Notes: generated from the sequence alone by a model not told the origin. 37,111 bases of DNA from Rhodospirillaceae bacterium (GCA_018699735.1 JABIRP010000160.1:1-37111); one strand, 5' to 3'. Positions 8,064 to 16,380 are shown, counted from the stretch's first letter. Numbers and translations are program-made.

Positions 8064-9239
8064 ATGACGGAACAGTCTGCGGCGCTTGAAGAGACGATTG
8101 TTGAAATTCGCCGGGCGGTGGGCGCGCTTTGCGAGGGTTTTCCGGGCGAGTACTGGCGCGAGAAGGATCGGGAGCGGGCCTATCCGACCGAGTTTGTCCA
8201 AGCTTTGACCGAGTCAGGCTATCTCGCGGTCTTGATCCCGGAAGAATATGGCGGCTCCGGCCTGCCTTTGGCTGCGGCTGGCGCTATTCTGGAGGAGATC
8301 CATCAGAACGGCTGCAACGGCGGCGCCTGTCACGCGCAGATGTATATTATGGGCACGTTGCTGCGGCATGGCAGCGAGGAGCAAAAGCAACGCTACCTAC
8401 CGGGCATCGCGTCCGGCGATTTGCGATTGCAGGCTTTCGGCGTCACCGAGCCGACCAGCGGTACGGACACCTTGTCGCTGCAGACGACGGCGGTGAAACA
8501 GGGCAATGACCGGTATATTGTAAACGGCCAGAAAGTTTGGACGTCCCGGGCTGAGCATTCGGACCTGATGTTGTTGCTCGCGCGCACCACGCCCAAAGAT
8601 CAGGTCGTAAAACGCACGGACGGTCTTTCCGTCTTCCTGGTCGACTTGCGGGAAACAGTCGGCAAAGGGGCTGAGATCCGGCCGCTCCGCGCCATGGTCA
8701 ATCATTCGGCCACCGAGGTGTTCTTCGACAACATGGAAGTTCCGGCCGAGAACTTGATCGGCGAGGAGGGCAAGGGCTTTCGCTACATCCTCGATGGCAT
8801 GAACGCCGAGCGCATCATTATTTCGCACGAGTCTATGGGCGACGCGCGCTGGTTCATCAAGACGGCGTCCGATTACGCCCGGGATCGCAATGTCTTCGGC
8901 CGACCGATCGGACAGAACCAGGGTATCCAATTCCCAATTGCCCAGGCCTACGCGCAGGCCGAAGCGGCCAATCTTATGAAGGAAAAGGCGGTGCGACTGT
9001 TCGATTCCGGCCAGCCCTGCGGGCCGGAGGCAAATATGGCGAAGATGCTGACTGCTGATGCCGCCTGGGCGTCAGGCGACATGTGTCTGCAGACGCATGG
9101 CGGCTTTGGTTTCGCCGAGGAATACGATGTCGAGCGCAAGTTCCGCGAGGCGCGGCTTTATCGGGTGGCCCCGGTCTCGACCAACTTGATCCTGTCTTAT
9201 ATCGCTGAGCACGTTCTAGGTTTGCCGCGCTCGTACTGA
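8064..9239 (+). CDS. Acyl-CoA dehydrogenase
   Basis: A 391-residue FAD-dependent acyl-CoA dehydrogenase, which forms the alpha-beta double bond of an acyl-CoA and passes electrons to ETF. Family features in order: GYLAVLIPEEYGGSGLPL (52-69), the FAD/substrate block AFGVTEPTSGTD (124-135), VNGQKVWTS (153-161), RNVFGRPIGQNQGIQFPIA (275-293) and QTHGGFGFAEEYDVER (343-358). The short-chain-type catalytic Glu before the C-terminus (IYEGT motif) is replaced by YRVAPVS. The base is therefore probably E249 in MNAERI, as in isovaleryl-CoA and long-chain enzymes. Substrate unknown. The last four codons lie inside the first unit of a 14-bp tandem repeat. A CoA-transferase gene lies two genes downstream. 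Confidence 0.92.
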   Translation: MTEQSAALEETIVEIRRAVGALCEGFPGEYWREKDRERAYPTEFVQALTESGYLAVLIPEEYGGSGLPLAAAGAILEEIHQNGCNGGACHAQMYIMGTLLRHGSEEQKQRYLPGIASGDLRLQAFGVTEPTSGTDTLSLQTTAVKQGNDRYIVNGQKVWTSRAEHSDLMLLLARTTPKDQVVKRTDGLSVFLVDLRETVGKGAEIRPLRAMVNHSATEVFFDNMEVPAENLIGEEGKGFRYILDGMNAERIIISHESMGDARWFIKTASDYARDRNVFGRPIGQNQGIQFPIAQAYAQAEAANLMKEKAVRLFDSGQPCGPEANMAKMLTADAAWASGDMCLQTHGGFGFAEEYDVERKFREARLYRVAPVSTNLILSYIAEHVLGLPRSY

Positions 9240-9296
9240 CGCGCTCGTACTGACGCGCTCGTACTGACGCACTCGTACTGAAGCACTCGTACTGAA
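9227..9296. repeat. Five tandem copies of a 14-bp unit spanning a stop codon
   Basis: The unit gcgctcgtactgac is repeated exactly at 9227, 9241 and 9255, followed by two copies of the variant gcactcgtactgaa at 9269 and 9283. The first copy encodes the final Arg-Ser-Tyr-stop of the acyl-CoA dehydrogenase. Because 14 is not a multiple of three, successive TGA triplets (9237, 9251, 9265) fall in all three forward frames. It looks like a minisatellite made by slippage from the gene end. Confidence 0.9.
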
Positions 9297-9395
9297 GCCC
9301 TGCCGCTATCGTCTGGAGCGTTGATTTGCTAGGCTGCCGACAGCTCGGGATAATTTTCCCGTATCGAGTATAGTTAACGCATGGAGTGAATCTCG

Positions 9396-10580
9396 GTGCC
9401 GATCGAAAGCCTGTCCGTCCTGGTGGTTGAGGACGAGAGCTATCAGCAGATGGTCATGCTTCAGATCCTCAAATTGATTGGGGTTGCCGAAGCTCGGGCG
9501 GCCAGTGACGGTGCGAGCGCTCTCGAGAGCATCCTGGTCGACGGCTACCGGCCCGACGTGATGATCTGCGATCTTGAGATGCCGGGCATGGACGGTATCC
9601 AGTTGATGCGCCATCTGGTTGAAACCCCGTTCGACGGGGCCATCATGCTGGTCAGCGCACATACGGCCGGGATCATGGAATCGGTTTCACGAATGGCGAC
9701 GACCCACGGCTTGCCCGTTATCGGCGCGCTTGAAAAGCCGGTGACCCATGATCAGTTGGCGGCGTTGCTGGCCAAGGCCGGGACAGCGCGGACCAATCCC
9801 AGCCGGCCAACCGAGCACGAGTTCACGAAGGATCAGATCGAAGGCGCGATTGAACGCGGAGAGTTCGTGCCATTCTTCCAGGCTAAGCTCCATCTCGACG
9901 GGCTGGCGGTTCACGGAGCCGAGGCGCTGGCGCGCTGGCTGCACCCGAATTTGGGACTGCTTGGTCCCGGTGCGTTTATCGAACTGGTGGAGCGCTATGA
10001 CCTGATGCGTCTCTTCACGCTCAAGCTTTTCGAAGTGACGCTGGCGCACCTCGAAAACTGGTCGACGTTGAATTTCGAGCCGCATGTCTCGATCAATGTC
10101 GAGACCACTACGCTGGCCGATGTCACCTTCGCCGATGCCGTCCTGGAGGCGACCGATGGTTCGCGCACCGCCTTTCGCTCGCATATAAGCTTTGAGGTGA
10201 CCGAGCGCCACGGCGTGCAGGAACTGGCGCACTATCTGGAGAACCTGAACCGGTTGCGCATGCGCGGTTTCGGCTTGGCGCTGGACGACTATGGCACCGG
10301 ATTTTCCTCCATGGAACAACTGGCCCACATTCCCTTCACCGAGCTGAAACTCGACCGGTCCTTCGTCGACGGCGTGGCCGATGACACGCGCAAGCACTCG
10401 ATGGTCGAGCACAGTGTCGTGATGGCTCAGGAGCTCGGATTGCGGACAGTTGCCGAAGGCTTGGAGCGGGAGCAAGACGCGGATATTCTGAAGGCGCTTG
10501 GTTGCGACCTGGCGCAAGGGTTTCTTTATTCCAAACCGATCGGCGCGGAGGACTTCCTGCAAACCTACGGGCCGCAATAG
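9396..10580 (+). CDS. Response regulator with EAL c-di-GMP phosphodiesterase domain
   Basis: A 394-residue cytosolic protein with an N-terminal receiver domain (residues 6-125: acidic ED at 12-13, phospho-acceptor D59, K114 in EKP) and a C-terminal EAL domain (about 146-390). The EAL domain has the residues of active c-di-GMP phosphodiesterases: E176-A-L, N234, E268/E270 in FEVTER, D297-D298 in LDDYGTG, K318 and E354 in VAEG. It should hydrolyse c-di-GMP to pGpG when its receiver is phosphorylated. GTG 9396 is chosen because GGAG lies about 9 bases upstream and the nearby ATG 9381 is followed at once by a stop. No cognate kinase is adjacent; it sits between two acyl-CoA metabolism genes. Confidence 0.92.
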   Translation: MPIESLSVLVVEDESYQQMVMLQILKLIGVAEARAASDGASALESILVDGYRPDVMICDLEMPGMDGIQLMRHLVETPFDGAIMLVSAHTAGIMESVSRMATTHGLPVIGALEKPVTHDQLAALLAKAGTARTNPSRPTEHEFTKDQIEGAIERGEFVPFFQAKLHLDGLAVHGAEALARWLHPNLGLLGPGAFIELVERYDLMRLFTLKLFEVTLAHLENWSTLNFEPHVSINVETTTLADVTFADAVLEATDGSRTAFRSHISFEVTERHGVQELAHYLENLNRLRMRGFGLALDDYGTGFSSMEQLAHIPFTELKLDRSFVDGVADDTRKHSMVEHSVVMAQELGLRTVAEGLEREQDADILKALGCDLAQGFLYSKPIGAEDFLQTYGPQ

Positions 10581-10605
10581 ATCATCGGAATTTGGGAAAC
10601 AGATC

Positions 10606-11730
10606 ATGGTCAAACCGCTGGACGGAATTCTCGTCGTTTCTCTTGAGCAGGCAGTTGCGGCGCCGTTTTGTTCCTCTCGCCTTGCCGATGCCGGCGCCCG
10701 GGTCATCAAGATCGAGCGACCCGAGGGTGATTTCGCACGAGAATATGATCACCAAGTAAAGGGCCAGAGCGCATTTTTCATCTGGTTGAACCGGGGCAAG
10801 GAAAGTCTTGTCGCCGATATCAAGGGTTCAGACGACAACGCGTTGCTCCGGCGAATCTTGGCCAAGGCTGATGTGTTCATACAGAACCTGGCTCCGGGCG
10901 CGGCCAAACGAGCGGGGCTGGGCTCAGAGGATTTGCGCAAAGTTAATCCACGCCTGATTACTGTTGATATCAGTGGGTATGGCGAAGACGGTAAGTATGC
11001 CGGAATGAAGGCGTATGATTTCCTGGTCCAGGGCGAGAGCGGTATGATTTCCGTCACCGGCACACCGGAGGATATGGGGCGGGTCGGTGTGTCGATCTGC
11101 GATATCACCTGCGGTATGTTCGCAAAAACGGCAATTCTTGAGGCATTGTTGAGCCGGCATCAGACGGGTGAAGGGGCATCGATCAAACTATCGTTGTTCG
11201 CCGGGATGTCGGAAATGATGTCTCCGGCTTTGCTGCAGCAGATCTACGGTGAGCTTCGCCCTCAGCGCATGGGTTTACACCATCCGATGATCGCACCCTA
11301 CGGCGCCTATGAGTGCGATGGCGGCGATTGGATTCTTATCGCGATCCAAAACGCGCGGGAATGGGCGCGGCTCTGCGGCGAGGTCTTAGGCAAGCCGGAG
11401 TTGGTCGAAGACCCGCGACTGATCGATAATACGGCCCGCTTGGAAAACCGAGCCCACCTCGACGCCGAAATTTCGGCGGTATTCTCGTTGCATTCGCGTG
11501 ATGAGGTTCGCACGAAATTGGAAGCCGCGCGTATCGCATATGGGGCTGTCAATACGGTCGCCGATCTAGCGGAGCACCCGGCATTGCGTCGCACTCCTGT
11601 CGAAACCCCTGCTGGGACGGTCGAGGTGGTTGCTCCTCCGGCCGAGTTCGTTGGTATGCAATTGAGTTTTGCTCCTGTTCCTGAACTCGGGCAACACAGC
11701 GACCAAATCCGCCAAGAGTTCAGGGATTGA
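10606..11730 (+). CDS. CoA-transferase family III (CaiB/BaiF)
   Basis: A 374-residue class III CoA-transferase that moves CoA between carboxylic acids through an Asp-linked anhydride. The N-terminus has the family block LDGILVVSLEQAVAAPFCSSRLADAGARVIKIERP. The catalytic Asp is probably D166 in VGVSICDITCGM, matching D169 of formyl-CoA transferase. YDFLVQGESGM and GEGASIKLSLFAGM are further family segments. ATG 10606 fits the family N-terminus; the frame continues upstream into the EAL gene but adds nothing family-like. It begins 25 bases after the EAL stop, so co-transcription is likely. The acyl donor and acceptor cannot be read from sequence; pairing with the nearby acyl-CoA dehydrogenase suggests a small acid degradation route. 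Confidence 0.9.
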   Translation: MVKPLDGILVVSLEQAVAAPFCSSRLADAGARVIKIERPEGDFAREYDHQVKGQSAFFIWLNRGKESLVADIKGSDDNALLRRILAKADVFIQNLAPGAAKRAGLGSEDLRKVNPRLITVDISGYGEDGKYAGMKAYDFLVQGESGMISVTGTPEDMGRVGVSICDITCGMFAKTAILEALLSRHQTGEGASIKLSLFAGMSEMMSPALLQQIYGELRPQRMGLHHPMIAPYGAYECDGGDWILIAIQNAREWARLCGEVLGKPELVEDPRLIDNTARLENRAHLDAEISAVFSLHSRDEVRTKLEAARIAYGAVNTVADLAEHPALRRTPVETPAGTVEVVAPPAEFVGMQLSFAPVPELGQHSDQIRQEFRD

Positions 11731-11839
11731 TTTTGGTTTTCACGATGTGGAATTCCATCTCTCCGGTTCGTTTTGTTGATTCAGGTAATATTTCTCTTTT
11801 AGAGAGAAAATTAAGATATAAACACAGTTATATAATTCA

Positions 11840-11851
11840 GAATATATATTC
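11840..11851. promoter_or_regulatory. AT-rich 12-bp palindrome GAATATATATTC
   Basis: A perfect 12-bp palindrome in the AT-rich part of the dctP leader, about 18 bp before the candidate -35 element TTGACG. It could be a regulator or nucleoid-protein site; in an AT-rich stretch it may also arise by chance. Confidence 0.3.
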
Positions 11852-11894
11852 GTTGAGCGGCCCCATAATTGACGATTTAGTCGGGCGTTAGGTG

Positions 11895-11908
11895 AAATTC
11901 GCGAATTT
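11895..11908. promoter_or_regulatory. 14-bp palindrome AAATTCGCGAATTT, possible operator
   Basis: A perfect 14-bp palindrome centred on CGCG overlaps the -10 position of the candidate dctP promoter. That placement would suit a repressor that blocks polymerase until the transported acid is present. Operator function is inference from symmetry and position only. Confidence 0.4.
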
Positions 11909-12200
11909 GGTCGGCTTCGCGGTGTTGCAATAATGAGAAAATCGACAATTAATCTTTGGAAACCTTAGTAGCAGCTCTGCGATGCGGCGCTAGCGGGATT
12001 GTAAACGGGGGGCGACTGTCGTAGGGTATGCGCGACCGAGGCGTCCGTGCCGTATCCGGGATAACGAGGGGCTTTATCCGCGTGTTCGGGACATCTCAGG
12101 GGGCAACAGGACCTCTGGTACGAGGCGCCGTGTGGTCGATTTGGGTCCGCACCATCCTTCGGGTTGGTGTGGCGGATCGAAGGAAGGGAGGACTATCTCT

Positions 12201-13271
12201 ATGAATGTCATTAAGACACTCGCGTTTACAGCTATTGCCGGTGCCGTTGCTTTCGGTGCTATCAGCAATGCTCAAGCGCAAAAGCGTGTGAAGTGGAAAA
12301 TGCAAAGTGCTTTCGGCAGCCAGCTGTCGCATCTTGGCACCTCTGGCGTCCGTTTTTCTGAGAAGATCGACAAGCTGTCCGGTGGCAAGTTCCAGGTGAA
12401 GTTTTTCGAGCCTGGCGCTCTGGTTCCGGCACTTGAGTGCTTTGACGCGATCTCTAAGGGTTCGATCGAGTCTTGTTGGACGACACCTGGCTATCACACC
12501 GGCAAATATCCGGGGTTGGCCTTCATGACAGCCGTTCCGTTCGGCCCGCAGGTCGGCGAATTCATCGGTTGGAAGTGGTTCGGTGGCGGAAACGCACTGC
12601 GCGACGAGATCTATCAGAAGCACAATCTGATCGCATTCGACTGCTTTGCTATCGGCCCGGAGACTTCGGGTTGGTTCAAGACTAAAGTCGTAGGCGGTGT
12701 CGCCTCGCTGAAGGGCCTGAAAATGCGCTTCTTCGGTCTGGGTGCCAAGGTCATGACCAAACTTGGTCTGTCGACCCAGCTGCTCGCCGGTGCCGATATC
12801 TATCCGGCCCTGGAGCGTGGCGTTATTGATGCGACCGAGTTCTCGATGCCTAACATCGATAAGGACCTTGGTTTCTATCAGATCGCCAAGTTCAACTACT
12901 ACCCGGGTTGGCATCAGCAAGTTTCGGTTTCCGAACTCCTGATGAACCGTGACAAGTACAACGGTTTGCCGGAAAACTACCGGACCATGCTTGAAGTCAC
13001 GGCTGGTTGGGGTGTCATGTACACCTACGCCGAGACCGAGGCTCAGAACCCCCAAGCTATGCTCGACATGGGTACCAAGTACGGCGTTACCAACGTTCGT
13101 TGGGAAGATGCTGATTTGGCTGCCATGGAGAAAGCCTGGAACGAGGTGATGGACGAAGAGTCGGCTAAGGACCCTTGGTTCAAGAAATTCCGCGAGAGCT
13201 ATGATGCCTTTCGCTCGAAATACAAAATTTGGGGTGACGCTCAGTCCCTCAAGCTGACCTATCTTAAGTAA
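12201..13271 (+). CDS. dctP: TRAP transporter substrate-binding protein (DctP/FcbT1 type)
   Basis: A 356-residue periplasmic binding protein of a TRAP transporter, mannitol/chloroaromatic subgroup (COG4663, related to the alpha-keto-acid binder TakP). The signal peptide is clear: MNVIK, a hydrophobic core, then NAQA-Q at residues 23-27. Family segments include VKFFEPGALVPALECFDAISKG, KGLKMRFFGLGAKV with the conserved carboxylate-binding Arg at R176, and GADIYPALERGVIDATEFSMP. In the last, F214 stands where TakP-like proteins usually have Trp, which may change specificity. ATG 12201 has GGGAGGA upstream. A strong hairpin follows the stop, so this gene is probably expressed more than the membrane genes behind it. 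Ligand likely a monocarboxylate or keto acid, unproven. Confidence 0.93.
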   Translation: MNVIKTLAFTAIAGAVAFGAISNAQAQKRVKWKMQSAFGSQLSHLGTSGVRFSEKIDKLSGGKFQVKFFEPGALVPALECFDAISKGSIESCWTTPGYHTGKYPGLAFMTAVPFGPQVGEFIGWKWFGGGNALRDEIYQKHNLIAFDCFAIGPETSGWFKTKVVGGVASLKGLKMRFFGLGAKVMTKLGLSTQLLAGADIYPALERGVIDATEFSMPNIDKDLGFYQIAKFNYYPGWHQQVSVSELLMNRDKYNGLPENYRTMLEVTAGWGVMYTYAETEAQNPQAMLDMGTKYGVTNVRWEDADLAAMEKAWNEVMDEESAKDPWFKKFRESYDAFRSKYKIWGDAQSLKLTYLK

Positions 13272-13285
13272 ACTTGCTTGATAGG

Positions 13286-13336
13286 GTAGCGTAAGCTACG
13301 AACTGGAGGCTGGGATCCCGGTTATGGGATCCCAGC
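13286..13336 (+). terminator. Intercistronic hairpins between dctP and dctM
   Basis: A perfect 11-bp stem GCTGGGATCCC / GGGATCCCAGC (13309-13319 and 13326-13336) closes a 6-base loop and is followed by attcctttta. A smaller stem GTAGC-gtaa-GCTAC with a GNRA-type loop lies just upstream (13286-13299). Such structures after the binding-protein gene commonly cause partial termination or protect the upstream mRNA, giving excess binding protein over permease. The U-run is weak, which favours partial termination or stabilisation. Confidence 0.7.
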
Positions 13337-13375
13337 ATTCCTTTTAGACATCGATAAATTAGACTGGATCTGAAG

Positions 13376-14908
13376 ATGGACGAGTCGAACGTTGGGCACC
13401 AAGAAGGCAGCAGCAAGGCTGGCCTGATCCTGTTTGGTCTCATCGCATTGGTCGTGGTAGCGGTAGGAATAGTCGTCAATTTAACGGCCATCAGCATTGC
13501 CGAGGTTGATGAAATTCCATTCTCTGAGGCGCTGCTTTATGCGACTCAGGAATACCTCCCGATCCTGATGTTCTTGACCCTCGCGGTACTGCTTTTCTCA
13601 GGATACCCCGTTGCCTTTATCCTGGGCGGCTTGGCATTCCTGTATGGAATGATCGGGTTTTTCCTCGACGAGTATTTCTCGCTCATCGAGTTTTTCAATT
13701 TTCTCCCGCGAATCTGGGGTAGCGCCGCCGAGAACCTGGTTCTTGTCGCCGTCCCGGGTTTTGTCTTCATGGGCGTGATGATGGAGCGCGCTGGCATCGC
13801 CAATGACCTCCTGTACTGTGTGCAGGTGTTGTTGAAGCGTGTGCCGGGCGCACTTGCGCTGGCCGTCACGATCATGGGCACCATCTTGGCGGCCATGACC
13901 GGTATCATCGGCGCTTCGGTAACCATGATGACAGCCTTGGCACTGCCGACAATGATGCGACAGGGATACAGTCACGAACTGGCGACTGGCGTTATTGCCG
14001 CGTCGGGAACACTCGGAATTCTAATTCCGCCAAGCATCATGCTGATCATTATGGCCGACCTGCTGCAGGTTTCGGTCGGCAACATCTTCATGGCGGCGGT
14101 GGTCCCTGGCCTGACATTGGCGGTTTTGTATCTTGTCTATGTCGGCGTTACGGCCGCGACACGGCCGCATCTGGCGCCTCCGCTTCCGGGACATTTGTTG
14201 AATGTTCCGAAGGGTGAAATGGGCCCGCTGGTGCTGCGCAGTTTCCTGCCGCCGGTGTTTCTGATCACTTTGATCAAGAGTTCGATCCTGCTCGGTTGGG
14301 CAACCCCGTCAGAAGCCGGTGCGGTCGGTGCCTTCGGCGCCACATTGCTGGCGATCTACAATCGTCGTTTGAACCAGGACACGCTCTATCAAGTTTGTAC
14401 GACCTCGGCTCGCACAGTTGCGATGATCTTCTTCATCATCATCAGTGCCACCTGTTTCGCATACGTTTATCGTTCACTCGGTGGCGATGACATCATCGAG
14501 CACTTGATCAAGGAAAAAGCCGGCCTCGACTCCTGGGGCATGCTGTTCCTGATCATGGGTGTGGTGTTTATGCTGGGTTTCTTCCTTGATTGGATTGAAA
14601 TCACATTGATCGTGCTTCCGGTTTTCGCGCCGATGGTTGCCGGCCTCGACTTTGGTGACCATCTCCCGCAGGAAGACATCAAGTTCTGGTTCATCATTCT
14701 GGTGGCCGTTAATCTACAAACATCGTTCCTAACTCCACCATTCGGGTTCGCGTTGTTTTATCTAAAGGGCATCGCGCCTCGAGAAATCAAAATCACAAGC
14801 ATCTATCGGGGCATCATCCCGTTTGTTCTGCTGCAGCTCAGTGCCGTGATCACCGTAATGGCGTTCCCGGGTGTTGCGATGTGGCTGATGCATGTGGTTC
14901 ACGGTTAG
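13376..14908 (+). CDS. dctM: TRAP transporter large permease subunit (DctM/FcbT3 type)
   Basis: A 510-residue inner-membrane protein, the large subunit that moves the bound substrate with sodium. It is longer than a standard DctM (about 430 residues) because of an N-terminal extension of roughly 60 residues with one extra hydrophobic helix (about 15-40), as in COG4664 members. Family segments include PGFVFMGVMMERAGIANDLLYCV, GTILAAMTGIIGASVTMMTALALPTMMRQGYSHELATGVIAASGTLGILIPPSIMLI (the classic DctM signature region) and TPPFGFALFYLKGIAP near the C-terminus. ATG 13376 follows GGATCTGAAG. The large subunit precedes the small one here (order P-M-Q). A 15-base gap separates it from dctQ. Confidence 0.93.
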   Translation: MDESNVGHQEGSSKAGLILFGLIALVVVAVGIVVNLTAISIAEVDEIPFSEALLYATQEYLPILMFLTLAVLLFSGYPVAFILGGLAFLYGMIGFFLDEYFSLIEFFNFLPRIWGSAAENLVLVAVPGFVFMGVMMERAGIANDLLYCVQVLLKRVPGALALAVTIMGTILAAMTGIIGASVTMMTALALPTMMRQGYSHELATGVIAASGTLGILIPPSIMLIIMADLLQVSVGNIFMAAVVPGLTLAVLYLVYVGVTAATRPHLAPPLPGHLLNVPKGEMGPLVLRSFLPPVFLITLIKSSILLGWATPSEAGAVGAFGATLLAIYNRRLNQDTLYQVCTTSARTVAMIFFIIISATCFAYVYRSLGGDDIIEHLIKEKAGLDSWGMLFLIMGVVFMLGFFLDWIEITLIVLPVFAPMVAGLDFGDHLPQEDIKFWFIILVAVNLQTSFLTPPFGFALFYLKGIAPREIKITSIYRGIIPFVLLQLSAVITVMAFPGVAMWLMHVVHG

Positions 14909-14923
14909 GCGAGGAGATAGACA

Positions 14924-15715
14924 ATGGCTTCCAACGAAACAGCACTTGGCGACCGCACCGGTTCAGGACGTATGAGCGAGGAAACGGCGCGTTCCCTTTT
15001 GAACGTGGTCGAGCTTTTGCGGTCCTTCGTCGAAAAATGCGGCCGATGGACGTCGTGGCTTTTCGTGCCGCTGGTGCTCATAACCGTGTTTGATGTCTGC
15101 CTACGCAAGACCGGTAAGTTCCAGATCGAGATCAAAGAGTTCATGGAGCCCTATTATCTCGGATGGATGTTCGAATCGACCCTGTTGCAGGAATTTGAGT
15201 GGCACACCCATACTGCCCTGTTCGCGATGGTTTTAGGATACGGATATGTCGCCAACACGCACGTGCGGGTTGACCTCGTCCGGGAGACTATGGCATTTCG
15301 CAAAAAGGTGTGGATGGAGCTGATCGGCTGCACCATCTTTTTGATCCCATTTACCTCCATCGTGATCTACTTCGCGGCTATTTACGCATACGACTCGTTT
15401 ATGATTGGCGAAATCTCGGCATCAATGGTCGGCTTGCCACATCGCTGGGTCATCAAGTCAATCCTGACGCTGGGCCTCTGCGTAGCCTTGATCGCGGGTG
15501 TCACCGTCTGGCTACAGTCTTTGGTCACATTGATGGCGCCGCCTGAGATGCGCTTCCCGCTCATGACACTGGAGTGGCCGGAACAAGCGGGTGATTCCTT
15601 CGAAGGCAAGGAGCGGATGAAGGTTGATCTGGAAAAGACGGTTGATGAAGATTTGAACGAGATGACTAGCAAGATCCTGTCCCGTGAGGATCAGAATAAG
15701 AAGCTTTACGAGTAA
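14924..15715 (+). CDS. dctQ: TRAP transporter small permease subunit (DctQ/FcbT2 type)
   Basis: A 263-residue membrane protein with four predicted helices (about 43-63, 95-112, 133-157 and 173-197). It matches the DctQ small subunit of the mannitol/chloroaromatic TRAP subgroup, including the FDVCLRKTGKF and ESTLLQEFEWHTHTALFAMVLGYGYVANTHVRVDLV segments between helices 1 and 2. It pairs with DctM to form the membrane unit. Both ends are longer than usual: an N-terminal Ser/Glu-rich extension and a 60-residue charged cytosolic tail. ATG 14924 has GAGGAGAT just upstream. It is the last TRAP gene and is followed by a strong terminator. Confidence 0.9.
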   Translation: MASNETALGDRTGSGRMSEETARSLLNVVELLRSFVEKCGRWTSWLFVPLVLITVFDVCLRKTGKFQIEIKEFMEPYYLGWMFESTLLQEFEWHTHTALFAMVLGYGYVANTHVRVDLVRETMAFRKKVWMELIGCTIFLIPFTSIVIYFAAIYAYDSFMIGEISASMVGLPHRWVIKSILTLGLCVALIAGVTVWLQSLVTLMAPPEMRFPLMTLEWPEQAGDSFEGKERMKVDLEKTVDEDLNEMTSKILSREDQNKKLYE

Positions 15716-15777
15716 ATCCGGATATCTGGGCGTCGCGGCCAACTATCGTGGCGTGACGGGATGACGTAGAGATAGAT

Positions 15778-15810
15778 GGGGCGGGCCGGTATTACCAGCT
15801 CGCCCCGTTT
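15778..15810 (+). terminator. Rho-independent-like terminator of the TRAP operon
   Basis: A 13-base arm GGGGCGGGCCGGT (15778-15790) pairs with ACCAGCTCGCCCC (15794-15806) around a 3-base loop, with one G-U pair and one C-A mismatch, and is followed by GTTT. It lies 62 bases after the dctQ stop. The GC-rich stem is strong; the T-run is short. Confidence 0.7.
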
Positions 15811-15897
15811 CATTCCCGCATCTGCGCGCGACCACTTGCGCGGAGTGAAAGCAAGACTATTTGACGTAGGCGGTAATATTATGGTTATGAGATATCC

Positions 15898-16380
15898 ATG
15901 ATCGACTGGTTCACTTATATAAAGCGATATGTCTGGGACGATGACACCACGCCCTATTTGGTGCCGGTCTCTAAGATGTCGAAAGGCCAGGCTGACAACG
16001 AGGTCTTCTTCTATGCGCTGTTGATGGCGGTGTTTTTTGCTGTCGTGAGTTTGGCCTCGGTTAGTGGGGAGGCGCCTTACGGTCGCTCCAATCCCGCTGG
16101 TGGCTATGCCTTCTCCGTCGTCACAGCTGCGGTCCTGCTCTGGATGGTGAAGCATGTCTGGGCGGCGCTCTGGTGCGCGACCGCGCCATTGGTCGGGCTC
16201 GGCGCGATGTTTTTGCTTGGGTTTCCGCAGAAGATGGCTTTGCTCGACGAGTTGGTGGTCTTGGCCATTACCCTCGCCATTTTCAGATACTCGTTTCGTA
16301 TTATTCGGATCTGCCAGGCCTATCCGGCTCTACCGGTGCGCCCGATGAAGGGGCGCCGGCGTAAACGCACGCTATTTTAA
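15898..16380 (+). CDS. Conserved-looking four-helix membrane protein, function unknown
   Basis: A 160-residue protein with about four transmembrane helices (roughly 37-56, 71-87, 88-106 and 113-134). It has a short cytosolic start (YIKRYVWDDDTTPYLVPVSKM) and a strongly basic C-terminus (GRRRKRTLF). The N-terminal WDDDTTPYLVPV and the central KHVWAALWCATAPLVG pattern resemble, from memory, an uncharacterised family found in alphaproteobacterial genomes; no function is known to me. It follows the TRAP terminator, so it is probably transcribed separately, and the next small membrane gene starts 25 bases later. The ribosome binding site is weak. Confidence 0.7.
   Translation: MIDWFTYIKRYVWDDDTTPYLVPVSKMSKGQADNEVFFYALLMAVFFAVVSLASVSGEAPYGRSNPAGGYAFSVVTAAVLLWMVKHVWAALWCATAPLVGLGAMFLLGFPQKMALLDELVVLAITLAIFRYSFRIIRICQAYPALPVRPMKGRRRKRTLF

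Larger units (their letters stand above)
11731..12200. other. 470-bp intergenic leader of the TRAP operon
   Basis: No credible gene is seen here. The first half is strikingly AT-rich (about 11780-11860) for this GC-rich window and holds a hairpin (TTTCTCT/AGAGAAA, 11791-11809) and the palindrome GAATATATATTC (11840-11851). It is followed by a possible promoter: TTGACG at 11869-11874, an 18-base spacer and TGAAAT at 11893-11898, with the 14-bp palindrome at 11895-11908 overlapping the -10 position. The second half is GC-rich and would form a long 5' leader of roughly 290 bases before dctP, ending in a good ribosome binding site, GGGAGGA. The promoter call is weak. Confidence 0.45.

Noticed and set aside
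9687-10709. Long minus-strand open frame (340 codons) opposite the REC-EAL gene
   Set aside because: No recognisable motif; the opposite strand encodes a complete REC-EAL protein.
12096-13055. Minus-strand open frame (319 codons) opposite dctP
   Set aside because: Composition is that of an antisense shadow; dctP has a signal peptide and TRAP motifs.
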